DNA of 64,000 bases from Gaertneriomyces semiglobifer (GCA_025558075.1 JAHLKF010000016.1:248001-312000); one strand, 5' to 3'. Shown: positions 12,914 through 24,639, counted from the first letter of the stretch. Numbers and translations: made by a program. The notes: generated from the sequence alone by a model not told the origin.

Positions 12914-14163
12914 AACAGAAACACTCGAAACCATGTTTGGATTGTTGGGTGTGCAATGTATGAGACGACGAGCTGGAAGGGACGCCTCGCACCATCTTTC
13001 ACATTTTGAGATGATCGGAGTTGTGCAACATAGGAGATTCACGAAGCTGAAAAGGGGGACCAAGAGATCTGACAACAAAAAGCGCTCACCCGGCATATGA
13101 CACGGAAAGTGACCCAATCCCTTTTCCCACCACCACGCACTCTCAGCTTTCGATTTCTCCACATTTCTGGCTACGTTCCCACCACAAAAAGGGGAAACCA
13201 CCAACTCCCTAGCGTCACCCTTAGGAATCACACCCCGTCTCCTCTCTTGCACCCTCATCTCTCATCTCCCCGTTCTGGCGTTCTCTCCGTTCCCAGTCTC
13301 GGCCTACCTTCCTCAATCCCTCACACGCAAACCTCACCAAAAACCCCAACACACACCCTGTAAAAAACTCACCCCTCCACCAAGACGTGATCACACACAT
13401 TCTTCCAACCCTTGGATTCGTTTTGTGATTGCCTTTTTTTTTACATGATGAAAAAAAATTGTGTATGTTTGTTTTTGGTCCCCCCCACCGCAAAATTTGT
13501 GTAACACTGTACAGATTATATATCCTTCCACATCACACCACAACAATGAACCGTAACACATCAAATATACCATACTGCGAAAATAAAATTTGGAATTTTC
13601 GTCCCAGTGTGGTGTGCATGTGTACGCTGGTTTGTTTTTTTGGGCGTCGGTTTTTTGGGGGCTTTAGGTGCAGTATTCAGCGCAGGGCAGAAAGAAAGAT
13701 ACCTTCCGAGCCTCTACATGTTCATCGCAAAAGGGAAAATAACAATCAACCAAGGGGTTAAAAAGTTTACCACTGTCGCTTTAAAAAGTTCTTCAACGGG
13801 AGGGAGTATGAACAGTAGACAAATAATCCTTATCGGCCCAAATCTATTTCACAAACATGCGCATATACACACACACACACAACACGCACAAACAAAAACC
13901 CACATTCGCAAAAGTCTATATAATCAAAACCTCACATTCATCCCGCTCCAGGTTTTTTTTTTTTTTCCCAGTTCCATTTTCTCATTCTCCACACATTTCT
14001 ATACAGCGACATTCTTCCCTAACTATGTACAAAAAAAAATCCGTCATCGACCTCGCGCCAAAAAAGACGAAACCGGCGAGGGAGTGACATTTTCACCATT
14101 CAACAGAAACCACACAAAAAAAAAACAGTGCCCAAAAGGAATGTTGGCGCCAGTCCGCGGTTT
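12914..14163. other. Intergenic, convergent 3' regions, pyrimidine-rich
   Basis: This holds the 3' flanks of the cyclase (plus) and the subtilase (minus). It contains C/T-rich stretches, poly-T runs near 13433-13442 and 13951-13967, poly-A runs and AATAAA-like signals (e.g. 13582). Open frames such as 13607-14167 consist of biased composition and resemble no protein. No gene was found. Confidence 0.6.
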
Positions 14164-15855
14164 CTAAATACATATCATCACAGACGCCACAACAGCGGAT
14201 ACAGCCAAAGAAAGAATGGCAAGACGTGATCCATCCAGGTAGCTTGCGAGAGCGTCGCTTTTCGCGGCACCCGCTCCAGCCTGTCGTTGCTGTTCAGGGA
14301 CGACTCGACTGTTCGACGCCGCGTTCCCCGCCGAAGTACCCGGGAACAGGGCGGCGCCTGTTTTCGCCTGATTATATATAAACTGGACGTTCAACAGCCG
14401 GTTGGGAGTGGACGCGCTCACGCCCGACAGCACGTCCGGAACCGCATTGCTGATCAAGGCCTGCTTGACCTGTGCGGGATCCAGATTGGGGTTTTGGGCC
14501 AAGACTAACGCGGCAGCCCCCGCAGCGGCGGGACTGGCCATACTCGTTCCGTCCAGACTTTTGTAACCCGTGTCGGAATCAATCCAGGAAGACTTGACTT
14601 GGAACCCTGGGGCAAAGAGATCGACACAGGTACCGAAATTGCTAAAACTGGCTTTGCCGTCGTCCGGAGTGGATGCGCCAACGGTGATGACGGAGATGAG
14701 GTTGGCGGGGGATTCGAGGCAAGCGTCCTGATCGGCATTTCCGGCGGCAGCCACGACGGTGATCCCGGCGCGGACGGTACGGAGGACGGCCATGTCCAGA
14801 GCGGTCGACCTGCCACCCCCGATGGACATGTTAATGACCGAGGGGCGCCTGGTGCGACGGAATTCACCCGTGACCCATTCGAGACCCATGATGACGGACG
14901 AAGCGGCACCGCTTCCATCGTTGTCAATAACCTTGACAGCAATGAGGTTGGCTTTGGGAGCGACGCCAACGGTGCTTCCGCCAACGATGCCGGCGACGTG
15001 GGTGCCGTGGCCGATGGGGTCGGCCCGTTCGGCGGAAAAGACGGCGCCGAGACGAGCGCGGCCACCGAATTCCGAGTGGGTTTCACGGATGCCCGAGTCG
15101 AGAATGTACACGTCGACACCTTCTCCTAAGGGCCCTGCGGCATTCAAGACACCATCGAGAGGTAACGATGCTTGGTCGAGACGGTCCAAGCCCCATACGA
15201 GTTCTTCGTTGAATCCGGCGACTTGCCTGGTTGCGAGGTTTCTGCGTTCATTTGGGTCGAGACGGTAAATGGTATCGGGTTCGACCAGTTTGACTTCTGG
15301 TCTCGCCTTGAGTTGAGTGCGAATGTCCGAGGTCAATTTGGCAGCGTAGCCTTGGGTAAAGACACAGTGAAGGAGGGTGTCGTTTTTCACGTCGTCCTTT
15401 GAGAGGACGGTGGCCAGCCAAGCAAAATGGTCGCGAACCTGGACATCTGAAATGTCTTCGTTGAGGACCACAATGTTCCAGTCTGTGTTCTCAGTGTCAG
15501 CGACGTTTTTAGAGACTTCCCAGGTGGTGTGACCAGTAGGGAGGAGGTCGTGGAGATGGGGACTGTGTTGATAGTACCAACTCAGAGGATGGTGGTCCTC
15601 GGCAGGCGCTGCGGTGGTGGTGGTGGTAGTTGTTGTTGTTGTTGCATCCGCATTTTCTTCTGAGGGGAATGGAGAGGCGGATGCCGAGGGAAGATGGCAG
15701 GCAAGGGAGACCAAGAGGACAACCAAGAAGAGCAGTGCTGTCGTGGTTGTCGTGGTTGTTGAACTGGTTCTACCGTGCCGCGAGAACAGCCGTAGTGGTA
15801 ATCCTCTGTTGCTGATGCTAACTCTTGCCCGAGCGTCCTTTGGACGCAGGCCCAT
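14164..15855 (-). CDS. Secreted subtilisin-like serine protease (peptidase S8, proteinase K group)
   Basis: Extracellular or cell-surface endopeptidase made as a zymogen. Intronless, 563 aa from ATG 15855; the frame stays open further upstream but without another ATG. Order: a long basic and Thr-rich N-terminus, a hydrophobic signal core (ALLFLVVLLVSLACHLPSAS), an inhibitor-I9 propeptide (DWNIVVLNEDISDVQVRDHF), then the catalytic domain with the complete triad: Asp in YILDSGIRETHSEFGGRA, His in GHGTHVAGIVGG and Ser in DGTSMASPAAAGAAAL. The oxyanion-hole region AAAGNADQDAC is present. The extreme C-terminus ends in a hydrophobic stretch (LAILSLAVSAVVASVMICI) after a small-residue region, which suggests a GPI-anchor signal or membrane tail. 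The signal core lies about 40 residues in, so a signal-anchor is possible. Confidence 0.93.
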   Translation of the reverse strand: MGLRPKDARARVSISNRGLPLRLFSRHGRTSSTTTTTTTALLFLVVLLVSLACHLPSASASPFPSEENADATTTTTTTTTTAAPAEDHHPLSWYYQHSPHLHDLLPTGHTTWEVSKNVADTENTDWNIVVLNEDISDVQVRDHFAWLATVLSKDDVKNDTLLHCVFTQGYAAKLTSDIRTQLKARPEVKLVEPDTIYRLDPNERRNLATRQVAGFNEELVWGLDRLDQASLPLDGVLNAAGPLGEGVDVYILDSGIRETHSEFGGRARLGAVFSAERADPIGHGTHVAGIVGGSTVGVAPKANLIAVKVIDNDGSGAASSVIMGLEWVTGEFRRTRRPSVINMSIGGGRSTALDMAVLRTVRAGITVVAAAGNADQDACLESPANLISVITVGASTPDDGKASFSNFGTCVDLFAPGFQVKSSWIDSDTGYKSLDGTSMASPAAAGAAALVLAQNPNLDPAQVKQALISNAVPDVLSGVSASTPNRLLNVQFIYNQAKTGAALFPGTSAGNAASNSRVVPEQQRQAGAGAAKSDALASYLDGSRLAILSLAVSAVVASVMICI

Positions 15856-16302
15856 CTTGTTAGCGAGGTAAACCGAGGTGACTCGTTTCCGTTTGTCAGT
15901 ACACAACTTTGTCCTGCTCAACCGGTATCAACGTTTTTCGTTGTTCTTCCTTGACTCTCCTCTTCTCTACTCCTCCTCTTTACTCTACGTACTACTCTAC
16001 TCCTCTCCTTTGCATATGCTTGTCTATCTCTCTCTACGCACTTCTACTAACTACTAACTGGTTGATGTGCATGCAAGTGGGGGTGGGTGGGCTCAACTGG
16101 TGGGAATTTCCCATTCGCCCCGCCTCTTTTTGCCTCCTCCCTTCAAATTGATATCATGCATTTCAGCCGTCCCATCGACCATTGTTAATAATTAATTTCG
16201 AACACACACACACCCATAATCCAATCCTCCGCTAGGCCTTGTTGTTTCGCAGTCAGTCAGTCAGTTGCTTGTTATTACCGCCGCTTCATTTCCGCCTTGT
16301 GT

Positions 16303-16304
<2 letters not shown>

Positions 16305-16333
<29 letters not shown>
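16305..16333. repeat. (TG)n microsatellite
   Basis: Uninterrupted TG dinucleotide array of about 14 units, visible directly. Confidence 0.95.
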
Positions 16334-16493
16334 TGAGTGGTGGGGGACAGACAACAAGATGGAGCGGAGTTCCCCCATTCTGAGACAGTGTTTTAGAATT
16401 GCTTGACCGTGTTTCATTAAGTAAGCAAATTGCCATCGCTGACATCATCCTTCTACCCCCTCTCTAACTACGCGCCGGCCACCCCCTGTACGC

Positions 16494-16529
16494 GTGTGTG
16501 TGTGTGTGTGTGTGTGTGTCTGTGTGTGT
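16494..16529. repeat. (TG)n microsatellite with one TC interruption
   Basis: TG array beginning in CGCGTGTG and continuing through one TC interruption to TGTGTGTT, visible directly. Confidence 0.95.
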
Positions 16530-16871
16530 TGTAGTGTTACACAAGTAATAGTTACACACAGTTACAGTGTCTGCTCTGTTTTGTGCACATCTCTTCCACA
16601 CTTTTTTGAACCGCACAAACGCGTTTTGGTGTTCGTCCTGCTGCTGTGCGCTGCTGTCTCGATGTCTCTCTTTTTGCTTTGCGGGGGGGGCGGGGGCGGG
16701 TTGTGTCTCTCTGTCTGTCTCTCCTCTCTTCTTCTTCTTTGCCCTCTTCTTCTTCTTCTTCTTCTCGCTTTCTTCTCTTTGCTCCCCCCATCCATCCATC
16801 CACACAAGATCGCAATTCAACTCAAGACACACACGTCCTCATGTCCCATATCGCATAAGGTTGTTGTTGGT

Positions 16872-16872
16872 G

Positions 16873-16900
<28 letters not shown>
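16872..16900. repeat. (TA)n microsatellite
   Basis: About 14 consecutive TA units about 220 bp upstream of the ATG at 17119. Such a tract can melt easily and could serve in place of a TATA element; that is inference. Confidence 0.95.
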
Positions 16901-16904
<4 letters not shown>

Positions 16905-16915
16905 TTAGTAGATTA

Positions 16916-17001
16916 GTAGAGAGAGAGAGAGCATTAATAGATCGATAGACAGTTATTACAGAGAGAGAGAGAGCATTGGCAGAGAGAGAGAGAGAAAGAG
17001 A
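16916..17001. repeat. (GA)n arrays, three blocks
   Basis: Three GA blocks (about 16918-16931, 16960-16972, 16981-17001), separated by short spacers that each contain GCATT or a related word, so the unit itself looks duplicated. The position fits the 5' leader or proximal promoter of the gene at 17119. Confidence 0.9.
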
Positions 17002-17118
17002 GGATATGGATCTGTGAAAACTGAATTTGAAGGAAGAAGGCCATTTACACAGAGACGAATACAGAGAGATAAAAGAGATACTCACCGCATCAGAGATACC
17101 CACTTACCGACGAAGAGC

Positions 17119-18168
17119 ATGGCACTACGAGTATCAAGAGCAACGAGAACGAGATGGCGAGGAGTCTGGTGGTGTCTCTTGCTACTGTGGGTGGCTTCCA
17201 TCACTACAACCACCACCACCACCACTACTTCTCTGGTACAGGCTCAGGTCATCATCATACCTCGTCCCTCGGAATCCGCTCCTGCACCACAACAACCACA
17301 ACCAGCTCCGCCAACAAGACTTCCTGCTCCCACTCAACCGCCTGCACAACCCGCTCCACCACCACCACAACAACCCCCAGCAGTGACTGTCCCGCCCGCT
17401 GCTCCCCAGCTGCCCACTCAGCCGGTCGCTAGACCACCCACCTTGATCGTCTCCCCGACCGCCGCTGTTCCCGCTCCTGCCCCCACCAACAATCCCCGTC
17501 TGCCTGCCCAACCGTCCCTCTCGCGTCCCCCGGCTCTCACCGCGACAAACGGATCTCCCGCAAATCCCACTCAAACAGGGTCCGCCGAATCTCAAAAAGG
17601 CGACGAAGAAAAGGGTTCCGTTGGAAAATTCCTCCGTCCCATCCTCATTGGTGTCGGCGCTATCGTCGGTACCGTGGTCATTTGCGGTTTCGGCGTCCTC
17701 GTCTACCACAAGATCTTTAAGCGCAATTCCGACGAGGACGATCTCACCCCACCACCTGCTCCCGCCACGACCATTTCGCGAGTCGCAAAACGCATGACGG
17801 GCACCTTTAATCGCGTCTTTTCCTCGGCCCGGACCGCTCCCGCCCCAATGGGTCCCGGCGGCGGTGGTGTTTATCGCAGTCATACTGCCCCGCAAATGTA
17901 CGGCGGCGCTCCGTCCGCGCGAGGGTTTGTCCATCTCAAGGACGCCGAAATGGGGTACCCCTATCGTGCTGCCACACATACCGGCGCACCCTCGAATGGT
18001 TACCCACATCACCAGCAGCAGCCCAGGTATCCCCCACCTGCGCCCTCACCGCTCTACCACACTGGAGCACAGCCGCCGACAAGTATGCCGTATGCCACCC
18101 AGCCGCCCGTCACGTCGGCTGGGTACGCTCCACCGCCTGCATCCATGGCCTACAACCCCTACGCATGA
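17119..18168 (+). CDS. Proline-rich type I membrane protein, function unknown
   Basis: 349 aa from ATG 17119; no intron is evident. A further in-frame start at 17014 is less likely because the signal peptide then lies too far in. Visible order: basic n-region and hydrophobic signal core (VWWCLLLLWVASI) followed by a run of nine Thr; a Pro/Ala/Gln/Thr-rich ectodomain of about 140 residues; one membrane span (ILIGVGAIVGTVVICGFGVLVY) with a basic stop-transfer HKIFKR; and a cytoplasmic tail of about 145 residues ending in Gly/Pro/Tyr-rich sequence with many PP and YP pairs. The architecture is that of fungal wall-sensor-like or mucin-like surface proteins (short signal, stiff extracellular stalk, one TM), but no catalytic or binding domain is recognised. 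The upstream 800 bp is microsatellite-rich. Confidence 0.75.
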   Translation: MALRVSRATRTRWRGVWWCLLLLWVASITTTTTTTTTSLVQAQVIIIPRPSESAPAPQQPQPAPPTRLPAPTQPPAQPAPPPPQQPPAVTVPPAAPQLPTQPVARPPTLIVSPTAAVPAPAPTNNPRLPAQPSLSRPPALTATNGSPANPTQTGSAESQKGDEEKGSVGKFLRPILIGVGAIVGTVVICGFGVLVYHKIFKRNSDEDDLTPPPAPATTISRVAKRMTGTFNRVFSSARTAPAPMGPGGGGVYRSHTAPQMYGGAPSARGFVHLKDAEMGYPYRAATHTGAPSNGYPHHQQQPRYPPPAPSPLYHTGAQPPTSMPYATQPPVTSAGYAPPPASMAYNPYA

Positions 18169-18925
18169 CCGTAACGCGTATGCCTACGCTTATGCGTGTG
18201 TATGCGTGTAGAGGATAGGGATGGATGTGAGGTGAAGGCCAACGACTCCCTGCTGGACAGGATTTCGAGTTTTCTTTTTTTTTTTTTTGCGAGGACATTA
18301 TATTAGTTGTAATATTTGGACAATGACACTTTGATCTGTGAGAACGAACAGGTAGAGTTTTTTTGTAGAGAGAGCTGTGTGACTTGAATTTTTTTTTTAC
18401 TGGGCGGATGTGCGGTGGGAATGAGCTTGTTTTAGATACCTCCCCCCTTGCTCCGCTAGATTTAGAAAACCTTGCTGAAACACTCTTTTTGAGCGAGATA
18501 GCCCAAAAAAACAGATAGATGATGTGTAAGTGTGGAAAGATGTAGTAGATCGATGGATAAACGTCGTCCTGCCAAACCGCTTAACAACCACTTTGAATAG
18601 ATTATGACACATGCATAACTTTCTTCTTTCGTTGAGATGTTTCCCATTCTATTAATGGAGTAAAAGAAGAGCGTCATCTGCTTGGGTTTTTCTCGCTTCC
18701 TTATCTAAACTGGTGTGTAGTAGAGTAGGTGATGGGTGTTCGCATATCGGAGGTTCCGTCCTTCGGGTTGGGGTTTTGTGTGGTGTGGAATGTGTGTATT
18801 AGAACGAAGGTGTATTTGGGGGAACGGTAATGTTCGTGGTGCGTCGTGGTATGTGTGTGTGTTGTTTTGTCGTAATCGGTGTCGTAGGGAGGGTCTTGTT
18901 GTTGGTGGGAGGTGGTGTGTGTGGG
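18169..18925. other. Intergenic, convergent 3' regions
   Basis: Between the 3' ends of the proline-rich protein and ODAD2. It contains poly-T tracts (18279-18288, 18391-18399) and G/T-rich sequence (18720-18925). No gene or family similarity was found on either strand. Confidence 0.55.
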
Positions 18926-20189
18926 TTAAGTCATGGCGGCTTTCTCACTAGCCAAAGCAAGTCTAAAAAAACAAAAAAAAAAAGGAACAGAAAGGAGGGG
19001 GTGAGTAAAAACCTAACCAAATCCGAGCGTTGAAAAAACCAAAAAACGAAGGTATGAACACCATATGAAAACTATATGTGTGTGTGTGTGTATGTGTGGG
19101 TGGGTGGGGGTTTTTTTTGGTGGTTTTTTTTTTTTTTACCTTCGAATGTTCCCAATCGTTCCGGCAGCGGCTTCTTGCAAGTTCTTGTCTGCGGACCCGA
19201 CCATGCCGAGTAAGAGTTCGACCACCCCGTTTTCGTGCATTGTGATGCAGTTGTCGGCTGTGTAAAATGTGTATTTGTGTATATTGAAAACGTGTGTTGG
19301 TGTGAGCGAGTGTTGGTGGGTGGTGAAATGGTAAGAGCGGTGTGTGATGTTGTGTAAGGAAAGAACGGTGACAAAAAGGTACGGAACGAGTAAGGCCAAA
19401 AAAAAAAAAAGCGTGAGAAAACGCCATGAGAATTTGAAAAACCGCAAGAGGGGCGCGGGGCGAGTGAGAAAAAGCGAAAACGACGCAACAACAAAAACTT
19501 ACGATCCATCGACAACTGATGCAACGCCCTCGCCGTACTCCGATGTACCTCCTCATCCACACTCCTCAAATACTTGACCAACGGCGCCACAGCCCCACTC
19601 GTCCCAAACGCCACGCGATTATTCCCCCAATGACAACACCTCGCAATGGCTTCTGCAAGGTGTCGTCGGAGTTTATCGTTTCGAGTGTGAGTGAGTTTAG
19701 CGAGCATGGGGACGACACCGTGGTCGGTGATGACGGCGAGGTTTTCTTCGTCTTTGGCGATGTTGGCGATGGCGCTGCAGACCGAGGCGAGGACATCGGT
19801 GGAATCGGATTTTAGGAGGGAGACGATGAGTTCGAGACCGCCGACGAAGGAGCGGACCATTTCCCCGGCGTCTTTGGCTGTGTGTGTGTGTGTGTGTGTG
19901 TTTGTTTGTTGTGCGTGCGTGTAATGTGTGGTGAGAGAGAAAGGGTGAGGGTGAGAGTGAGAGAAAAGAGAGAGACACAGAGGAAAAAGTACACGTCAGT
20001 TATCAAAGAGCGGCTAGCGCATATAAAAAACATCCCCCCCCAACGAGATCAACCAACATACCGTGCTCGATACAAGGAGAAATCGCCCACGCCGCAGAAG
20101 CCTGTACCTGCGGGTTACTCGACTTCAACAGGGACCACAACAACCTGACTCCATCCAACCGATCAATGATAGCCATACTATCACCTAAA

Positions 20190-20224
<35 letters not shown>

Positions 20225-23200
20225 TCAGCATCAATCCAATGCTGAACGCTTTTTTTTAAACTTACTATCCAAAGCACAAGCTCCAACAGCCGTAGTCACA
20301 TTCACCAACAACGCCTGATTCGTCCCCGTCAAGAGATTCACAAGCGGTGTGATGCCGTTGCTTTCGCGAATGGCTTGGCGGCCTTCGACGGTCTGTGCGC
20401 AAGCACCGAGTGCACCGACTGCGTTGACGAGCACGTCTTCGGGTTGGTTTTCCATGAGGCCGACGAGTTTTTTGATGGTGTTGAGTTTGTTGAGTGCGAG
20501 GACGTTTTCAGCTGAGTTAAAAAATGGGATTGAAAATATATGGTGAGATTTTCGGGTGGGAAAAGGATGGGGAAAACATGGTGTGTGAGAGGGGTTCTGT
20601 TGACGTACTGTTGCGAGCACATTTCCAAACGGCACCGGTGGCGGCTGCCAAGAGTTCCTTGTTGGCCGTGTTGTCCAGTAAATTAACGAGGTACGTGAGT
20701 CCATTATGTTGACGGACGAGGTTACGTGTTTCCTCTGAGTAACAAAACAAAAACAAACAAACATAGGGTCAGCACATTGTTCGTTTCTCATCGTATATGA
20801 AGGATATCGTTGCTTAACGTTTGTGGCATGCTCTATGATATCTTCTTGGAACTCACCTTCTTCAGCACACTTGAAAATCGCACTCGCACAATGCGTCTGC
20901 AACGCTTGGTTCTTAGAAGCCAATCCTTCAACCAGAAACCGGATCATGCCCGCCGACCGAATAGCAGATCTGTATGCCTCTATAACCCCACCAATGCACA
21001 TCAGTTTCGTGATCGCAGAGTTTTGATTGTTTTTTTTTTACCATCGGATGCACATTCTTGAAGGATTCCCACTACGGGAATGAGGAGTTCTTCGTTCCGC
21101 GATTCGAGGAGGTTAGCGAGAAGGGGGATACACCCAGCTGCACGAATCGCTTCCTTGCTTCGTGCTACATAAAAAAAAAGGGGTGAGATGATTGTTTAGG
21201 GTGTGTTTGCGAATTTCGAGAGAGGGTTTTACCACTCTTGCTGCATGTTGCTAATGCCAAAGCGCCACCAATGGCTACCCGTTCGTCTTCACTTCCTGGT
21301 TTGGCTTTTAGGAGCCTGACGAGTTTTCGGATTCCGCCGTAGCGTCGGATGGAGCGACGGTTTCTCGCTAAAATAAACAGAAACACAAAAAAAAAGGAAA
21401 GGGACATGGATGAGTTCAACCTAAACGAGGCTTGTGCCGGGAAGAGGCAAGTGTTTTAGTATGCAAAAAGGTTACCGTTTTTGGCGCAGTGAGCGATCGT
21501 CTCGGCTGCGAGTCGTCTCAGTTCTTTATCGTTATCTTGCAAGAGTTCGACGAGAGGGTTCATGCCGTCAAGGTCGGCGATGGCGGAACGAATGGTGACT
21601 AACAAAAATTCAAAAACCAGTATGTGAATGAACCCAAGATGAGAATAAATTAAAGATGCGGAGGGTAGGATCGTACCATTTTGGGAAATATCTTTCAAGA
21701 TCTTAAGTGCCCCAATTTTACACTTTGGATCGTCCGTGTCGAGGAGGTTAACGAGGGTTTCCAAGCCACCGACATCGCGGATTGCGATTTGGTTGAATTC
21801 TGTAAATGGAAAAAGAAACAAAACATTTTCCGTTCATGTTCATGTTCGTACGACCACGTTTGTTGATAGCTCATTGGATGACTTGCCATTCGTGAGATCA
21901 AAATCGCGCAGTGAGCAGATGGCGATGATCGTGGCGGTCTGGTTCCCCGCTCGCAAGTATTTGACGAGTTTTTGGATTTGGTAGTATTCGGCGGGAAGTT
22001 CGGCTGGTAGGTAGGAAAGAAAACACATCAGTCAACGTAACAGTACATAAACGAGTGATTATATGGCAATAAACAGTAGAACTTACACATCTCTTGACGT
22101 TTCTCTTGCACTTCGTCATCAGTATCCTCTGTAACAACCAGAAACATAAGTTTCGGCGGGACCACTTCCCAAGAAATCCATCAGTAGACGCACCATCATC
22201 CGTGGCCGAAAACGCATCTTCTTCGTCCCACCGCCGATTCGTAGCAGTTTTCCGAGCCCCACTGCCCGTCGACCCACCCATCATCGATGGACGCGTGGTT
22301 CCCGCGGATTTAACGATGGATTTCCGGCCGTCGACGGTAGGGCCGAGGGCTTTCCACTTGAGAGAGGGTTCCGTGCTCGTGCGGGGTTTAGTATTACGTT
22401 TTGAAGGGCTGCTGCTGTGTGGCGAGTGCGTGTGATTAGAAAGAGGTAAGGTGCTGTTTAAAGTGATGTTTTTTCGTGGGCAGAATACCTTTTCTTGGAG
22501 GGTTGTTGGTGCTGTTGACGGTGCGCGCCGTTGGGTTTGCGGCGGTCATGGTCCTCGTAAGAGGTCATATCTTCATCTTCCTAGTGTACCGCAAACAAAA
22601 TACAATTGAGTGAGTTCATTTTCCGGCTCCCACATCTGCGTCTATTTGGGAAAAACCAGTAACTCACAGTCGCAGCTTTGGCAATCGGCGCTTGCTGTAT
22701 TCCCTCTGTACTCGATGCTGATGCGAGATCTGCAAAATCGTGCATTGAGCATGCTATATCCATCTGGCGGGAAGCGCGAGAGCAAAGAAACACACCCAGT
22801 TCTCCAACAGCGGCAAACTGCTGATTATCGATCTTCTCATTGAAATGCTTGGACTGTGCCCGCAACAAATCAACCAGAGTAGGGTAAACGTCTGATACCG
22901 CTTCGTAATCTAGACGTTGTTGTCCTAACACAATCATATTCCCATCAGCGTCACTCAATCAAAAATATGCGCGGAAAGCTAGTGAGTGAACCTTTCTCAT
23001 CAGCCACGTAGCCTTTGTTGATGAAGTATCCTCTTTTTGCTGCCGTGATGATGAACTTTTCACGATCAAACGGTTGAACGTCTAGATAACACAGTTCGCC
23101 GTAGACTTGGCGCCACGGTGGGGATCTGCAGCCGTTAGCAAAGCTGTAGTCTACAATCAATGAGGGAAGAAGTCTTAGATAGGAGCGTATCGTAAGGAAA

Positions 23201-24179
23201 CAGCCGCAACGGCATTCCCACCAGATTCCCAATTGATAGAAAGTAAAGGGCGTTCTCGATCTGTCCCACAGAAGGCCTGTAGCATCTGAAGCTCCTCAGA
23301 AACCTTTTGGATGTCCAACGTTTTTTCTCTACGGGGAAAAGGAAACAGGTCAACAACACTGCAAGAGCGGGAACCCTACAGTGCATTAGCCCTTGTACCT
23401 CTGTAAATCTTGCACTGTTGATTTCATCAACTTGAGGTCCCACCCGTTGACGATCAAGAGCAGCTTATATAGTCTGTTATATTGCTCACGCTTTCGTTGG
23501 TCTTGTTGGTTATTGCAAGCTTCAAAAGCATCGACCAGAGCATTTTCCCCAGAAACGCCAAAGATGATTCTTATCGGATCCCGTTTCTCTGTTCACATGA
23601 GCTCACGCTTGAGAACTTTCTACTTCCGCATGGAGTTTCCCTCGTCGTACATACCTTGTATGATCGTCTGAAGTTCCTTTAGTTGCTGGTCGCGGAGTAG
23701 TTGAAGAACGCGGTTGAGGTATTCCAAGGACGAAGCCCGCGCCACATACTTGGTTGTGGCTGCGGAGGTGGACTGTTGCTGCAGCAGTTCGAAAAACGGC
23801 TTGCCATCGTCGTACAAATCTGTTGATGCTACCACAGAGCCGGTCCTTTGAGGTCAAAGAAAGGGTTTGAGCAAGATTTCGTTCAAGGGCTTAACGCTCA
23901 GTCACCTGCTACCCACTTGGTGTTGCCGTCAGTGTTGAACTTGCTGCCATTGAACATCGGTGGTCGCAATGTTGTGACCCATTCTAGCGGTTTATGAAAC
24001 ACAGTCTTTGCCTCCATCGGATGCTCTCTGCATATGTGATCTAGCGTTTTTATGACATCTTGTAGTACTTCTTGATTTCTGACAGAAATCTTCAGTTGTG
24101 ATCCTTCGTCAGACGCAGTTGCGGCGTCCGTGCTCGCCGGAGAAGTCCATTCAAACCGGGTCGATAAGGTTGATCCCAT
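18926..24179 (-). CDS. ODAD2: Outer dynein arm docking complex subunit 2 / ARMC4-type armadillo protein
   Basis: ODAD2 (ARMC4) helps dock outer dynein arms on axonemal doublet microtubules. The minus strand encodes an N-terminal part from ATG 24179 ([14 protein letters not shown]) with about five exons to 22580, then a long chain of armadillo repeats split by many introns, e.g. [74 protein letters not shown] and [20 protein letters not shown]. The end [13 protein letters not shown] continues into a 37-nt terminal exon (18926-18962) that I read across a 177-nt intron (18963-19139): AG|A completes Arg, then [11 protein letters not shown] and TAA, matching the vertebrate C-terminus LALATEK. Introns carry CA/TG repeats and poly-T. 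Vac8 and other armadillo proteins were considered, but repeat sequence and tail favour ODAD2. The N-terminal exon joins are the weakest part. Confidence 0.88.
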
Positions 24180-24639
24180 CCTTACTGGATGCAAAAATAT
24201 AATCCTATAACCGACAAAACCACCCGTTCAATGTTTCCTGTTGAGCATCAAGCAGCTTCACGCGCGCGCGTTGGCAACTCCGCTTGCTTACGTGTGCAGA
24301 GCTCAAACCCTACCCCTTCCAAACCCGGACGATCTTGAACGCATTTGCCTCAACTGAGGAACAACAGCGAACTATCTCGACAAACGCACGGCGCAGCACG
24401 GCACCAGGGCAGGCTGCAGCGGGAAAGACAGGCAGTGTGTGGGGGCTCTGTTATAGCGAGCTACACCGGAGACGGCAGGTGCTACAGGATATACCACTGA
24501 CCTGGGATGTCGGACTGACATGGTCGATCTGCTTCTCGGTGAATTGCGTGCTGTCGACGATCTCGCGCTCAACGGGTCGGTTGCTCTCCAAAGCGAGAAG
24601 GGGATTGTGGCGCAATCAAGAGGGAAACGGTAATTAGTA
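24180..24639. promoter_or_regulatory. Divergent promoter region (ODAD2 / MED17)
   Basis: 460 bp between two divergent start codons. It contains a CGCGCGCG run at about 24259-24267. Frames on both strands (24284-24637 plus, 24372-24746 minus) have no family similarity and overlap the MED17 start region antisense. No TATA box was seen. Confidence 0.5.

Larger units (their letters stand above)
15856..17118. other. Intergenic region between divergent genes, microsatellite-rich
   Basis: 1.26 kb upstream of both the subtilase (minus) and the proline-rich membrane protein (plus). It contains C/T-rich tracts (about 15945-16060), CA/TG, TA and GA microsatellites, a G-rich run (16681-16699) and TCTTC-type repeats (about 16725-16770). 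Apparent frames here, such as 16494-16916, are products of simple repeats. No gene was recognised. Confidence 0.6.

Noticed and set aside
13607..14167. 186-codon plus-strand ORF downstream of the cyclase
   Set aside because: Phe/Lys/His-biased translation of T- and A-runs, no family similarity, lies in a convergent 3' region.
14505..15268. Long frames on both strands inside the subtilase
   Set aside because: GC-rich shadow frames of the catalytic domain; the subtilase frame has the complete triad.
16494..16916. Overlapping plus and minus ORFs in simple repeats
   Set aside because: The peptides are poly-(VC), poly-(RE/K) and poly-L artefacts of TG, TCT and GGGC repeats.
19072..19860. 262-codon minus ORF spanning two ODAD2 exons
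   Set aside because: It reads through introns; the armadillo peptides are interrupted by intron-derived Phe/His/Thr-rich stretches.
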